Source: Mycobacterium szulgai
GTDB lineage: Bacteria > Actinomycetota > Actinomycetes > Mycobacteriales > Mycobacteriaceae
DNA length: 64,000 bases
Assembly (NCBI RefSeq): GCF_002116635.1
Contig: NZ_LQPW01000017.1
Span: 1 to 64,000, forward strand
Direction: 5' to 3'
In this document: positions 7,681 to 16,942 of the stretch, one piece after another
Position numbering within the stretch: position 1 is the first letter of the stretch
How the letters are laid out: each line of letters starts with the position of its first letter
Notes under the pieces: generated by a model
The model's database searches: none
Told to the model about the DNA's origin: nothing
The model's input: the letters and a program-made list of their open reading frames with translations, nothing else
Position numbers and translations under genes: made by a program

Positions 7681-8424
7681 ATGAGATTAGACCCACCGCC
7701 CAAGCACGCGATGCGTGTCCACGAACTCGCCAAGGAGCTGGGGTGGCCCCCCGGGCGGCTCGTCGATGAACTGCGCAGCCGCGGCGAATGGGTGAAGTCA
7801 GCGATGAGCACTCTGGAGGCCCCGGTTGTGCGGGACATACGGCGCGACTACGCCGCCGCCAGCCCGGAGGCCGATCCCGAGAAATCCCTGGAACCAGCCT
7901 TCTACGGCGACTCTGCCGACTTGGCCGCCATCACCAGCGAGCCCGACGAGACGTTCGCCGAGGCCCTTGCGCGGGTCAAGGCTGAACCGTCACGCCATCA
8001 AAAGTCGGCGACGTCGAAGGCCAACCGCTGGCGCTCGCCGGTGCTGCAGGCGCTGCTCGACGAGATCATCGCGCAGCGCTCCGGACATCTCGGTCAGTCC
8101 AGTGGCGAGCCCTTCAGGTGGGAGCTGAAGAAGGCCGAGCAATGGCACATGCAGTGGGCCAAGGCGTGCCTCACCGGTCTCGACGATGAGGACCCCATCG
8201 TCATCCAGTGGATTCGGCTCAGCGGTGGGCAGCGACCTCACCTGGCAGCGGAGCTTTCCAGCGCGGACATCACCCCCGAAGAGGCAGGTCTGCGGCTGGG
8301 GTACGGCGGGCGCATCGATCTACGGATGGACACGCTCTACGCCCGGTTCCGCGATCGGCGCATTACCCGCTCAGAGGTGATCGTCGCGGTGCGTCAGTGG
8401 CGTCAGAACAACGCCACCGGCTGA
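7681..8424 (+). CDS. Protein with IF2 N-terminal-like domain, upstream of methylase-nuclease
   Basis: A 247-residue protein. Residues about 10-55 (MRVHELAKELGWPPGRLVDELRSRGEWVKSAMSTLEAP) closely resemble the small helical domain at the N-terminus of bacterial translation factor IF-2. This domain is sometimes reused as a binding module in accessory proteins. The rest is unrecognised, with a charged middle and a C-terminal helical region (EAGLRLGYGGRIDLRMDTLYARF). The ATG at 7681 has a CAGGAAC ribosome site; longer in-frame starts back to 7567 overlap the operator repeats. The gene lies 84 bases before the large methylase-nuclease gene on the same strand, so it is probably co-transcribed and a specificity, control or accessory factor for it. 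Confidence 0.72.
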   Translation: MRLDPPPKHAMRVHELAKELGWPPGRLVDELRSRGEWVKSAMSTLEAPVVRDIRRDYAAASPEADPEKSLEPAFYGDSADLAAITSEPDETFAEALARVKAEPSRHQKSATSKANRWRSPVLQALLDEIIAQRSGHLGQSSGEPFRWELKKAEQWHMQWAKACLTGLDDEDPIVIQWIRLSGGQRPHLAAELSSADITPEEAGLRLGYGGRIDLRMDTLYARFRDRRITRSEVIVAVRQWRQNNATG

Positions 8425-8508
8425 TCCACGCAGGACCTGTCGTTTCCGTGCTGCCCGCTCCGCGGGTTGCATACGGGTCTGACCAGCGCCCTTGTAGCGT
8501 TGCCAATC

Positions 8509-11500
8509 ATGGCGACGGCAGGTGGGGGGGCACGCGGTGCCCTGATGGAGCGCCTGATCAACAAGAACGACGCGGTCCGCAGTGAGGCCACCATTCAGTC
8601 CGACGTCCGAATGATGCTCCTAGATCCCGAACTGGGCCTGGCCGAGCAGGACCTAGATGTCGATTTGGAGACCCCAGCTGGTCACGGCCGCCGCATCGAC
8701 GTCGAGGTGGGCTGCACCGTCATCGAGGTAAAGCGTTCACTGGCGGCGCCGGCGGCACTCGCCGCGGCGCGCCAGCAATTAGCAGGCTACGTGACGACTC
8801 GATCATCGGAAATGGGTCAACGCTACGTCGGCATCCTCACCGACGGCCGACAGTGGCTGGCCTACCACGAAGTGGACGGTGAACTGCGTCAAGCCACCCA
8901 GATTTCCACCGCCTCGGGTGACGCCGGCGCCGAGGAACTGCTGCGCTGGCTCGAAGGGGTCCTGGCCACCCGCAGGGCGATACTTCCGACCCCGATCGAG
9001 ATTGCCGAACGTCTCGGCGCAACGAGTTCCTCGCATGCTTTGGACTACTCAACGCTGGCCGCGATCTACGCCGTCGGCAAGGATCTGCCGACGGTGCGGT
9101 TGAAGCGCGAACTGTGGGTCAAGCTACTGCGCGGCGCCTTGGGCACGCAGTTCACCGACAGTGATGAGTTGTTCCTCGAACACACCCTGCTGGTCAACTC
9201 CGCCGAAATCATCGCCCACCTCGTCCTGGGATTGCAGGCTGAGGACCTTGCACCGGCGACGCTGCTGTCAGGCGATCAGTTCGCCGTTGCCGGTCTGCAC
9301 GGAGTTGTCGACCGGGACTTCTTCGACTGGGTGCTCGAAGTGCCCGGCGGGGAGGGTTACGTCGCCTCGCTGGCTCGTCGACTGTCCCGCTTCGACTGGT
9401 CGGCCGTCGAGCACGACGTACTCAAGGTGCTCTACGAGTCGGTGATATCGGCGCAAACCCGCAAGGCACTCGGCGAGTACTACACCCCGGACTGGCTCGC
9501 CAATCGCATTGTCTCCCAAACGGTTACCGATCCACTTAATCAGCGGGTCCTCGATCCCAGCTGCGGATCGGGGACATTCCTGTTCTACGCGGTGCGCCGT
9601 TTCCTGGCCGCCGCCGACGCGTCCGGGGTCAGCCTTGCCGACGCGATGGCACAGGTGTCCTCGCAAGTGATCGGCATCGACTTGCATCCGGTCGCCGTTG
9701 CGCTGGCGCGGGTCACCTATCTGCTGGCGTTAGGACGCGACCGTCTCAACGCCCGCGAACGAGGCAGCCTGTCGGTACCGGTCTACCTCGGTGACTCATT
9801 GGGCTGGGATCAGCGCGACGATCTGCTCACCGTGGACTACCTGGTGATCCCCACCGACACCGGGGACCAGCTGCTAACCGGGGAACTGCGCTTTGCCGAT
9901 CACCTCCTGGCCAACAGCGCCAGCTTCGACGATCTGGTGCAAGCACTCGTCGACGAATCCGGTCGGGCCGCAGGTAAAAAGACCAACCGCCTCAGCGAGG
10001 GCACGGTCCGCCGCCTGGCGCTCGACGCCGCCGACCTGCCCGACCTCAACGCCAACTTCGTCCGGCTCAAGGAATTACACGAAGCTGGCCGCAACCACAT
10101 CTGGAGCTACTACATCCGCAACGCTGCCCGGCCCGCCTGGCTGGGACGTGACGAGAACCGGGTCGACGTCCTCGTTGGTAACCCGCCGTGGTTGTCCTAC
10201 CGGTACATGACCACGGCCATGCAACAACGCTTCAAATCCCTAGCCACCGACCGAGGCTTCTGGCACAACGAAACCACCGCCACCCACCAAGACCTTGCCG
10301 GCCTATTCATCGCCCGCGCCGTCGAGCGCTACCTCAAGACCGGCGGCAGCTTCGCATTCGTCGTACCCAACTCCGTGGTCGACCGCGAATACTGGGCCGG
10401 ATTCCGACGCGGCCAGTTCGACGGCGCCCACGTCGCTTTCACTCCCAGCTGGGATCTGCGCCGCATCCGACCCCACCTGTTTCCTCGAAGCTCCGCGGTC
10501 GTCTTCGGAACCCGCTCCGTCACCGCCGCACCAATGCCGACCACGGCGTTGCTCTGGACCGGTCGTGCACCGCACCGCCATGCCCACGTCGAGACTGCAA
10601 CCCAACTCCGCCAACACCTCGGTGAACTCAGCGTAGGTTCCGAAGACGATGAACGCTCCCCGTACGCCGCCAGATTCAGTCAAGGCGCCAACCTCGTTCC
10701 GCGACTGATGTTCCGCGTTGAAGATGCCCCGACCACAGGGCTCGGCGTCCCTACCGGTCGACTCGCGGTGCAATCCAAACGCTCCGCCTCCGAAAAGCAG
10801 CCCTGGAAGGGCCTGCCTGCCCTGACCGGCATCGTGGAGTCGGAGTTCGTATGGCCCACCCTTCTCGGTGAACAGATTGTGCCGTTCCACATGCGCACCC
10901 CTGAACAGTTCGTCGTCCCGCTTACCCGCACCGGCGATGTCCTTGACGGCGAGCACTCCAAAATCGACGCCTACCCCGGCCTAGCGGCCTGGATCCGCGC
11001 CGCGGAAACCCTTTGGACCACCCACGGGGAGTCCAAGATGACCCTTGCCGAGCAGATCGACCACATGCGCAAGCTCACCCAACAACTGCCCGTCCCGCCG
11101 ATCCGCGTGGCTTACGCCGCCTCCGGTATGCATGTCTCAGCAGCCCTGGTGACCGACCCCGCCGCCCTCATCGAACACGCCATCTATTGGGCCGCTGTCA
11201 GCACCGCCAGCGAGGGCCATTATCTCGTCGGGATCCTCAACACCCCCAGCCTCACCGAACTGGTCCGACCCCTGATGTCCTACGGCAAGGACGAACGCCA
11301 CATCGACAAAGCGGTCTGGAAACTGCCGATCCCCACCTATGACCCCGCCGATCCGATCCACACTGAAATCGCCCAACTGGCACGCGAACTCGCCGAAGAG
11401 ATCAGCGCCATGACCTTCCGGTCGACCAACTTCGTCACCATCCGCCGTGACATCCGCAAACACCTCGTCAGTAGCCCCTCCGGCCAACGGCTCGACACCC

Positions 11501-12201
11501 TCGTCGGCGCGTTGCTCGGGGTCATCGACGCCGCCACCGTTCCCACCGTCGACCTGGCCTTCCCAACCCCCACCACGACACGGCTCATCCGAACCACCAA
11601 CACCCTGCCGGCGACGACCGCTGCCATCGAAATCGACGTGGACTGCGAATTCGACAGCGACGGCAAGGTATACCTGTGGGGAGCACTGCTGAGCACACCA
11701 AACAGCGAACCGGCGTACTACGCCTTCAGCTCACCGGCGTCTGATTTCGACGAATACGCCTTGGCCGCCGAGTTTCTCGACTGGATCACCGACCAACTCA
11801 TTACCCACGACCACACCACCGCTTTCTGGTTCCACTACGGCCCGACCGAACCCCGGCACCTGCACCGCATCCTCGGCCCAGCCGCTCACGACGTCCTCGC
11901 CCGCGGCATCGACGTCCTCACCGACACCATCCGGCCCAACTTCTACGGCCCCACCGGATACAGCCTCAAACAACTCGCTCCCGCCGCCGGCGCACACTGG
12001 CGCACAGCCGGTGCTACTGGCGCCGACACCTACGCCTGGATCAACGCGGCCCGGGTCGGTGACTCAACCACCTGGAACACACTCATCGCCTACAACGAAG
12101 ACGACGTCCGCGCCCTGCGCGCACTCCGCATAGCGCTTACACAACTACAGACCCCCGGATCAGTCTTGGAATTGGAATCGCCACCTCAAGTCCAGGGCTA
12201 A
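8509..12201 (+). CDS. Large methylase with nuclease-like N-terminus and TM0106/YprB-like C-terminal exonuclease domain
   Basis: A 1,230-residue multidomain protein. Residues about 30-100 hold a PD-(D/E)xK-like pattern (RRIDVEVG, then VIEVKRS). Residues about 320-650 are an N6-adenine methyltransferase of the Eco57I/type IIG class, with ALGEYYTPDWLA, the SAM motif LDPSCGSGTFL near residue 348 and catalytic NPPW near 558. A target-recognition region follows. The last 190 residues resemble the RNase H-fold exonuclease of TM0106/YprB proteins: IDVDCEFDSDGKVYLWGALL, TGYSLKQLAPAAG and YNEDDVRALRALR supply the DEDD acidic set. No helicase motif is seen. It is likely a single-chain restriction-modification or defence protein. 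The start is uncertain (8467, 8509 or 8545; none has a good ribosome site). Confidence 0.88.
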   Translation: MATAGGGARGALMERLINKNDAVRSEATIQSDVRMMLLDPELGLAEQDLDVDLETPAGHGRRIDVEVGCTVIEVKRSLAAPAALAAARQQLAGYVTTRSSEMGQRYVGILTDGRQWLAYHEVDGELRQATQISTASGDAGAEELLRWLEGVLATRRAILPTPIEIAERLGATSSSHALDYSTLAAIYAVGKDLPTVRLKRELWVKLLRGALGTQFTDSDELFLEHTLLVNSAEIIAHLVLGLQAEDLAPATLLSGDQFAVAGLHGVVDRDFFDWVLEVPGGEGYVASLARRLSRFDWSAVEHDVLKVLYESVISAQTRKALGEYYTPDWLANRIVSQTVTDPLNQRVLDPSCGSGTFLFYAVRRFLAAADASGVSLADAMAQVSSQVIGIDLHPVAVALARVTYLLALGRDRLNARERGSLSVPVYLGDSLGWDQRDDLLTVDYLVIPTDTGDQLLTGELRFADHLLANSASFDDLVQALVDESGRAAGKKTNRLSEGTVRRLALDAADLPDLNANFVRLKELHEAGRNHIWSYYIRNAARPAWLGRDENRVDVLVGNPPWLSYRYMTTAMQQRFKSLATDRGFWHNETTATHQDLAGLFIARAVERYLKTGGSFAFVVPNSVVDREYWAGFRRGQFDGAHVAFTPSWDLRRIRPHLFPRSSAVVFGTRSVTAAPMPTTALLWTGRAPHRHAHVETATQLRQHLGELSVGSEDDERSPYAARFSQGANLVPRLMFRVEDAPTTGLGVPTGRLAVQSKRSASEKQPWKGLPALTGIVESEFVWPTLLGEQIVPFHMRTPEQFVVPLTRTGDVLDGEHSKIDAYPGLAAWIRAAETLWTTHGESKMTLAEQIDHMRKLTQQLPVPPIRVAYAASGMHVSAALVTDPAALIEHAIYWAAVSTASEGHYLVGILNTPSLTELVRPLMSYGKDERHIDKAVWKLPIPTYDPADPIHTEIAQLARELAEEISAMTFRSTNFVTIRRDIRKHLVSSPSGQRLDTLVGALLGVIDAATVPTVDLAFPTPTTTRLIRTTNTLPATTAAIEIDVDCEFDSDGKVYLWGALLSTPNSEPAYYAFSSPASDFDEYALAAEFLDWITDQLITHDHTTAFWFHYGPTEPRHLHRILGPAAHDVLARGIDVLTDTIRPNFYGPTGYSLKQLAPAAGAHWRTAGATGADTYAWINAARVGDSTTWNTLIAYNEDDVRALRALRIALTQLQTPGSVLELESPPQVQG
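11814..11851 (+). repeat. 38-bp direct repeat, copy 2 (source copy inside methylase gene)
   Basis: Identical to 4008-4045. Here it is in frame and encodes residues of the exonuclease-like domain (TTAFWFHYGPTE), so this copy is the natural context and the other is the acquired one. Confidence 0.9.
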
Positions 12202-12418
12202 GTTAAGGCCGAAGATTTACGGTCCCAGGAAGTCCTTGGCTAGCGGGACGCTTCGCACGTTATGAATGTCCGAAAAACCGCCATTTTAGACACACCCCGC
12301 ATGACCTGCAGTGATTTGCCGAGTGTTATCTATAGGCAACAGACCTGCGGAAAGTCGCCATTTCGAATGCGCCCGCGGCGGTGGCCCGGTGTCACTCGCT
12401 CGCGATACGGTCGTTTGC

Positions 12419-12934
12419 ATGACCATGGGGTACCGGCGGTCTCCTCGCACTGGGCTGGCCGTCGCGTCAGCAGCGCTGGTGATCGCCGCTGCCGCGGCAG
12501 TGACCAGTGGCCTGGCTCTGGCCCATCCAATCGAGCCTGCGCGTCACACGGTCAACGTGGTTGCACCGCCACCGGCCACCTACACCAGCAGTGAAACCGA
12601 GGCCGCGAAGGCGGCCGCCTGCACCGCGTGGGATCGGATGGCGCGGTCTACGGCGTTGGCGAGTAGAGCTAGCGCCGATGCGTTGGAGCAGAGCTGGACA
12701 AGCCCGGAGAGCCGTGAGGCTTTGGCGACGGAGAAGCGTACTGGTATGGCTGCGTTCTCGTATCTGCGTACGCAGATAACTGACGCCACACCAGCGTCCG
12801 CTGACCCAAATGTCCTGGCACCATTTAGTCCAGCGCAGGAGGTAGGGCGACCTGGATCAGCTGGCCGCCGGCCTTGCGGAGGTAGAGCTCACCGCGACCG
12901 GGTATCCGGGCGGCGGGGCGGACCTGGTCGATGA
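12419..12934 (+). CDS. Membrane-anchored hypothetical protein, probably 3'-truncated
   Basis: The protein starts MTMGYRRSPRTGLAVA, has one membrane segment (about residues 12-34, AVASAALVIAAAAAVTSG), then a Pro-rich linker (APPPATYTSS) and a helical outer domain with a single Cys (AKAAACTAWDRMARS). The plan matches the 197-residue membrane protein encoded at 25577-26170. From about 12825 the frame runs antisense through the last 110 bases of eccCb, and the encoded Gly/Arg-rich tail (about 35 residues) looks unnatural. I infer that the original C-terminus was lost at the island boundary. It converges with eccCb. Whether the truncated product is made or functional is unknown. Confidence 0.55.
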   Translation: MTMGYRRSPRTGLAVASAALVIAAAAAVTSGLALAHPIEPARHTVNVVAPPPATYTSSETEAAKAAACTAWDRMARSTALASRASADALEQSWTSPESREALATEKRTGMAAFSYLRTQITDATPASADPNVLAPFSPAQEVGRPGSAGRRPCGGRAHRDRVSGRRGGPGR

Positions 12935-15776
12935 TGAATTCCTTCTTGTCGCCGTCGAGCACCAGCACCGCGGTACCGCCTCGCTGCATCGCCTGAATCA
13001 GCTTGTTCGACCCGCCGCGGGAGTACCAGCCTTCGCTGGTCACCGAGGCGATGACGTGCAGATCCAGGTTGCGAGCCGACTCCACTGCCGGGAGCAGCGG
13101 GTGCAATACCGTGGTCGAGGGTCCATTGGGGCTCAGCATCGTCAGGTCGTCGATGAGGATGAACCACTTGGGGCGCACGGGCTTCCAGTCTCGAAGCTGA
13201 CGTGGATCCAGGTTCGCCGGGGGTCGACGCCGCTCCAACAAGGCCGCGATTTGGGCGGCGGCTTCACCGATTTTGGCGTGATCGGTCTCCCATACCGTGC
13301 GGTACTCGTCAGCCAGGGCGTCGCCGATCGAGAAATCGGGATCGAACATCATCACCTGGACCTCGTCTGGGCGGTAGGTCTGCATGATCGCTGCGCACAC
13401 CGTGCGCAGGAACACGGTGCGCCCGGCTTTGGTGGTGCCGGTGCAGAACGCGTGCGGATAGAGGTTGAGATCCAGCCAGGCTGTAGACATGTCGCGCTCC
13501 CCGATGCCGATCGGCAGCGCGTGCCGTGGCGCCGTGTCGGGCAGTGGTTCCAGGTCGGTGAAGGCGACTTCGCCGGGCAGTTGCTGCAGCTGCGGTGCTC
13601 GACCGAAGCCCCGTTGGGCCCATTTGTCGGCCACCAAGGCCGCCGTTGCCTCGGTGGCCGCCACCTCACCACCGACGTGCGCTACCTGGGCCACGAAGGG
13701 CACGGCGACCAGCATGTGCTTACCGGGCTTGACCACCCCTCGCCCCTTTTGGTCTTCGGGGACGTTCTTAGCTGTGGGGCGGTCCATCAGCGAGTCGTTG
13801 GAGTTGGCCAGGCGCAGTTCCACTTTGGAACTCAACTTTGGTTCGGCCTTCATGCCCAGCCAGGCGTCGTTGCTGATGATGACGTGCACGCCGAAGTTCA
13901 GGGCACCGTCGGCTAATGCGGTGATCCGGTCGTGGATCAGCGGCAGTTCGTTCCTGATCGCGGTGATGTTGTCCACGACCAGAAACACGTCACCGTGGCC
14001 ATCTTCGGGCACCGGTCGTCGGTTCGGACCGAACTTGTTCGCCCGGAAGCGCGACAGGTCCAGTCCCGTTGGCTGCCCGGTGGAGGAGCCCGGGTCCACC
14101 CACCGCGTCCAGTCGCGTTTGCGGTTGCGCAGGATCCGCTCGACCTCGGCGACCACCCGCTGGACCTTCTCTTCGTCGCCGGTGCCCGCGATGCCGCATA
14201 CATGCGGCAGCCCGGCCACACTTTGCAGTTTGAGGCCACCAAAGTCGATGCCGTAGAACTGCACCCGCTGCGGAGAGTTCGTCATCGCCAAGGACATCAT
14301 CAGGGTGCGCAGCGCGGTTGTCTTACCGGCCTGCGGGGCGCCGGCCACACCTGCGCTGCTGTCAACGAGCGAGAGCGCCACCACGTCTTGGGAGTGCTCG
14401 AAGGGATCGTCTTCTCGCCCATAGGCGGCAACCAGGCCTGAGTCTTCGGTGAACTCGTCCCAGGGACGATTCCAGCACTCCCCCAAGATCACATCGAGGG
14501 TCAACGTGGTGGTGTCATCGAGCGCGGGCCGCCACATGCGGTGGCCGCGCGGAATCGTCCGGGCCGCCTCGCGCAGCCGATCGACCATCAGTTCGGCCAC
14601 GGTGGGGGCATCGGCTTCGGGAGAGCTGGCTAGCGCGTCCTCGAGCTCCACGTCGCTCTCACCGACCACGATGTCGGGTAGCGGGACCGGTGCGGTGCTG
14701 AACTTAGTGACCGGAAGATAGTGGCCTTCGCTGCGATCGCGTTCTGTGGCGTTCATCTTCGGTGCGATGAATTGGCCGCTGGCATAGAAGCTGCGGTAGC
14801 GGGTGTGCTCGCCATCGACGACGAGGAACGCTGACCCCTGCGGGGCGTTCTTCAATTCCTCCCACGCTCGAGTGGAGCCGATCGCCGCACGGGATTCCCC
14901 GGCATCCTTGACTTTCAGGCCGATCGCGAACGTCTGTTGGGCGATCATGCCGGCCATCTTGCCCACCTCCATGCGCTGGCTGGCGTTGAGGATGTGAATC
15001 CACAGCGACCGACCTAAGCGGGCGACCTCGTCCATCACCTTGGCCATTTCCGGCACCAAGTCCAGCATCTGGGAAAACTCGTCGAGGACCAGCAGCAGGG
15101 CGGGAAGCGGTTCGAGATCAGTGCGCCCTGATGCCCGGGCCTTCTCATAGAGCCGCACGCTGGTGAACCCGGTGCGGTTGAGCAGCTCTTGGCGGCGCTT
15201 CAACTCACCGCGCAGCACCAGCTTGAAACGGTCGAGCTTGTGCTGTGATTTCGACAAGTTCGAGATGATGCCGTCGCAGTGCGGCAAATCCTCCAGGGGT
15301 CCGAACGCCGACTCTCCTTTGAAGTCTCCCAGAAGGATACGCAGTTGCTGCGGGGAGTGCGTCGCGCATAGGGCAAGCACGGTGGAGATCAGGTGCTCGG
15401 ATTTACCCGAGCCGGTCTGTCCGACCATTGACCCGTGCGGCCCGAAGCCGTCCTCGGCGCCTTCCTTGACGTCCAAGTAGACCAGGCGGCCATCGAGGGC
15501 CTTGCCGATGGGTACCCGCAGCCGGTTGGCCGGTGACAGGTTGTTCCAGTTCAACCGCGGATCCCAAACGCGCAGATCGTAAATACCTAGCGCATCGGTG
15601 AAGTCCTGTCCGGCGCGGGCCTCCTCCGCCGTCCTCGCCAGCAGTGATTCTGCCTCGTCGGTGGGGGTGAACGCCGCCAGCGCCCGTGCCAGCGCCTCGG
15701 CCTCATAGATCGGCATGATGTCGGGTTCGGCGGCGAACCGCAGACCCATGGGCATCGCCCGGGTGACTGCAACCAT
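12825..15776 (-). CDS. eccCb: ESX ATPase EccCb with three FtsK/SpoIIIE ATPase domains
   Basis: The motor of type VII secretion, 983 residues. ATPase 1 has Walker A GQTGSGKS at residues 119-126 and Walker B LLLVLDE. ATPase 2 has GAPQAGKTTALRT and VFLVVDN. ATPase 3 has GTTKAGRTVFLRT, where the Walker A Lys is replaced by Arg, and WFILIDDL. All three domains are on this chain, unlike ESX-1 where the split falls between domains 1 and 2. The start ATG overlaps the eccCa stop by one base (TAATG) and has a GGAGG ribosome site, so the two are coupled and the split looks genuine. The next ESX gene (pe) is 9.2 kb away across an island. Confidence 0.95.
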   Translation of the reverse strand: MVAVTRAMPMGLRFAAEPDIMPIYEAEALARALAAFTPTDEAESLLARTAEEARAGQDFTDALGIYDLRVWDPRLNWNNLSPANRLRVPIGKALDGRLVYLDVKEGAEDGFGPHGSMVGQTGSGKSEHLISTVLALCATHSPQQLRILLGDFKGESAFGPLEDLPHCDGIISNLSKSQHKLDRFKLVLRGELKRRQELLNRTGFTSVRLYEKARASGRTDLEPLPALLLVLDEFSQMLDLVPEMAKVMDEVARLGRSLWIHILNASQRMEVGKMAGMIAQQTFAIGLKVKDAGESRAAIGSTRAWEELKNAPQGSAFLVVDGEHTRYRSFYASGQFIAPKMNATERDRSEGHYLPVTKFSTAPVPLPDIVVGESDVELEDALASSPEADAPTVAELMVDRLREAARTIPRGHRMWRPALDDTTTLTLDVILGECWNRPWDEFTEDSGLVAAYGREDDPFEHSQDVVALSLVDSSAGVAGAPQAGKTTALRTLMMSLAMTNSPQRVQFYGIDFGGLKLQSVAGLPHVCGIAGTGDEEKVQRVVAEVERILRNRKRDWTRWVDPGSSTGQPTGLDLSRFRANKFGPNRRPVPEDGHGDVFLVVDNITAIRNELPLIHDRITALADGALNFGVHVIISNDAWLGMKAEPKLSSKVELRLANSNDSLMDRPTAKNVPEDQKGRGVVKPGKHMLVAVPFVAQVAHVGGEVAATEATAALVADKWAQRGFGRAPQLQQLPGEVAFTDLEPLPDTAPRHALPIGIGERDMSTAWLDLNLYPHAFCTGTTKAGRTVFLRTVCAAIMQTYRPDEVQVMMFDPDFSIGDALADEYRTVWETDHAKIGEAAAQIAALLERRRPPANLDPRQLRDWKPVRPKWFILIDDLTMLSPNGPSTTVLHPLLPAVESARNLDLHVIASVTSEGWYSRGGSNKLIQAMQRGGTAVLVLDGDKKEFIIDQVRPAARIPGRGELYLRKAGGQLIQVALPPALD

Positions 15777-16942
15777 TAGTAAACCTCCTGACCAGCGGCC
15801 TTGAGTAAGTTGATGGTGCCGTTCTCATCGGTGGCCATAAAAAATGCGGTGGCGCCGTTGGCCAGCACGCTGTGTTCGTTGCCGGTGGCTTCCAAGACCG
15901 AAACCCCCAGTCGCCCTTGCGCGCCGAGTACTGGTGAGCAGTCCGCCTCGGGAAGATCGACGACCATGACTAAGAAGCTGTCGGGGAGCGGACTGCCTTC
16001 CTGTCGGGGCTGGAAGGGGCCGCGTTGGGCCAACGCATCGCCGTAACGCTCCATAAAGGAAGGCACGTCGGGGAAGATGAGCCGAACCGGTCCGCAGGCG
16101 TCGACCAACTCGTCATCGCCGTTGTGCGGCAACCACTTCGCCCAATCCCACGACGCCTCATCATCGCTGATGATGGCAATCTTGACGTCATCGGGGCCGT
16201 GGAACACGCAGATCTGACAGATCAACGACCGCAACAGTCCTTGGACCGTCGAGCGCATCTGAGGCTCGCCGAAAAACGCCCACCCCATCTGATCGAAGAG
16301 GTGAAGTGGCCGGGGCACGTCGTGCACCACGTTCTGCGCGATGAGTAGATCCCGCACCGCGACTGTGGTCACCGTCTCTCGGAACTCTGGTGGCGGAACC
16401 TTTGTCGGCGGTTGGAGTTTCGTCTTGAGTCGGGTCACACCTAACCCGAGCCGGGCATGCCCGAAATTGCGCTCACTGGGGGTGCGCTCCCACATGCGAC
16501 CGGTGCCGACCAGCGTCGCAAGGGAGCCGTTGGTGGGATCGGGATGGTGATAGCAAATCTCGCGCGCCTGCGCACGGCCGGCGGCGTGGATCTTGGCGCG
16601 CTGCTCGTCGAGGGTCCGCAAATGGTCGGCGCGGTCCTGGTTGATGGCGCTGCCGTGAGCCTTCTTCCCGGTGCCCCCCATCCGGTTTCGCAGAATCCCC
16701 AGCATGGAGATCAGCATCACCGGGAACAGGAAGAAGGAGCCGCCCGAGAGCTGCCGGGCACCCGAGAGATACAGCATCACCATCAATGCCACCGCCGCGG
16801 CGACGAAGATCAGCACCCACACCCAAATCGGCGGCTTACTCGGCGCCGGCCTGCTGATCTCGCACGGATCGGGAAGCTCCACCGCGGACTCTGGAACATC
16901 TGGTTTGCCAACCTGTTGGCGGATGAATCCGATACGGCTCAC
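15776..16942 (-). CDS. eccCa: ESX membrane component EccCa (transmembrane and stalk part only)
   Basis: A 388-residue N-terminal part of EccC. After a Pro-rich start it has two membrane segments at about residues 39-60 and 68-84 (WVWVLIFVAAAVALMVMLYL; FFLFPVMLISMLGIL). A cytosolic stalk domain follows (RVDLIAQ-type region LLIAQNVVHDVPRPLHLF, SFLVMVVDLPEADCSP). No Walker motif is present, so the ATPase domains are all on EccCb. EccC forms the inner part of the hexameric ESX channel. The GTG start at 16942 overlaps the eccB stop (GTGA), and its own stop overlaps eccCb. The order eccB-eccCa-eccCb is standard; the split point is not. Confidence 0.93.
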   Translation of the reverse strand: MSRIGFIRQQVGKPDVPESAVELPDPCEISRPAPSKPPIWVWVLIFVAAAVALMVMLYLSGARQLSGGSFFLFPVMLISMLGILRNRMGGTGKKAHGSAINQDRADHLRTLDEQRAKIHAAGRAQAREICYHHPDPTNGSLATLVGTGRMWERTPSERNFGHARLGLGVTRLKTKLQPPTKVPPPEFRETVTTVAVRDLLIAQNVVHDVPRPLHLFDQMGWAFFGEPQMRSTVQGLLRSLICQICVFHGPDDVKIAIISDDEASWDWAKWLPHNGDDELVDACGPVRLIFPDVPSFMERYGDALAQRGPFQPRQEGSPLPDSFLVMVVDLPEADCSPVLGAQGRLGVSVLEATGNEHSVLANGATAFFMATDENGTINLLKAAGQEVY

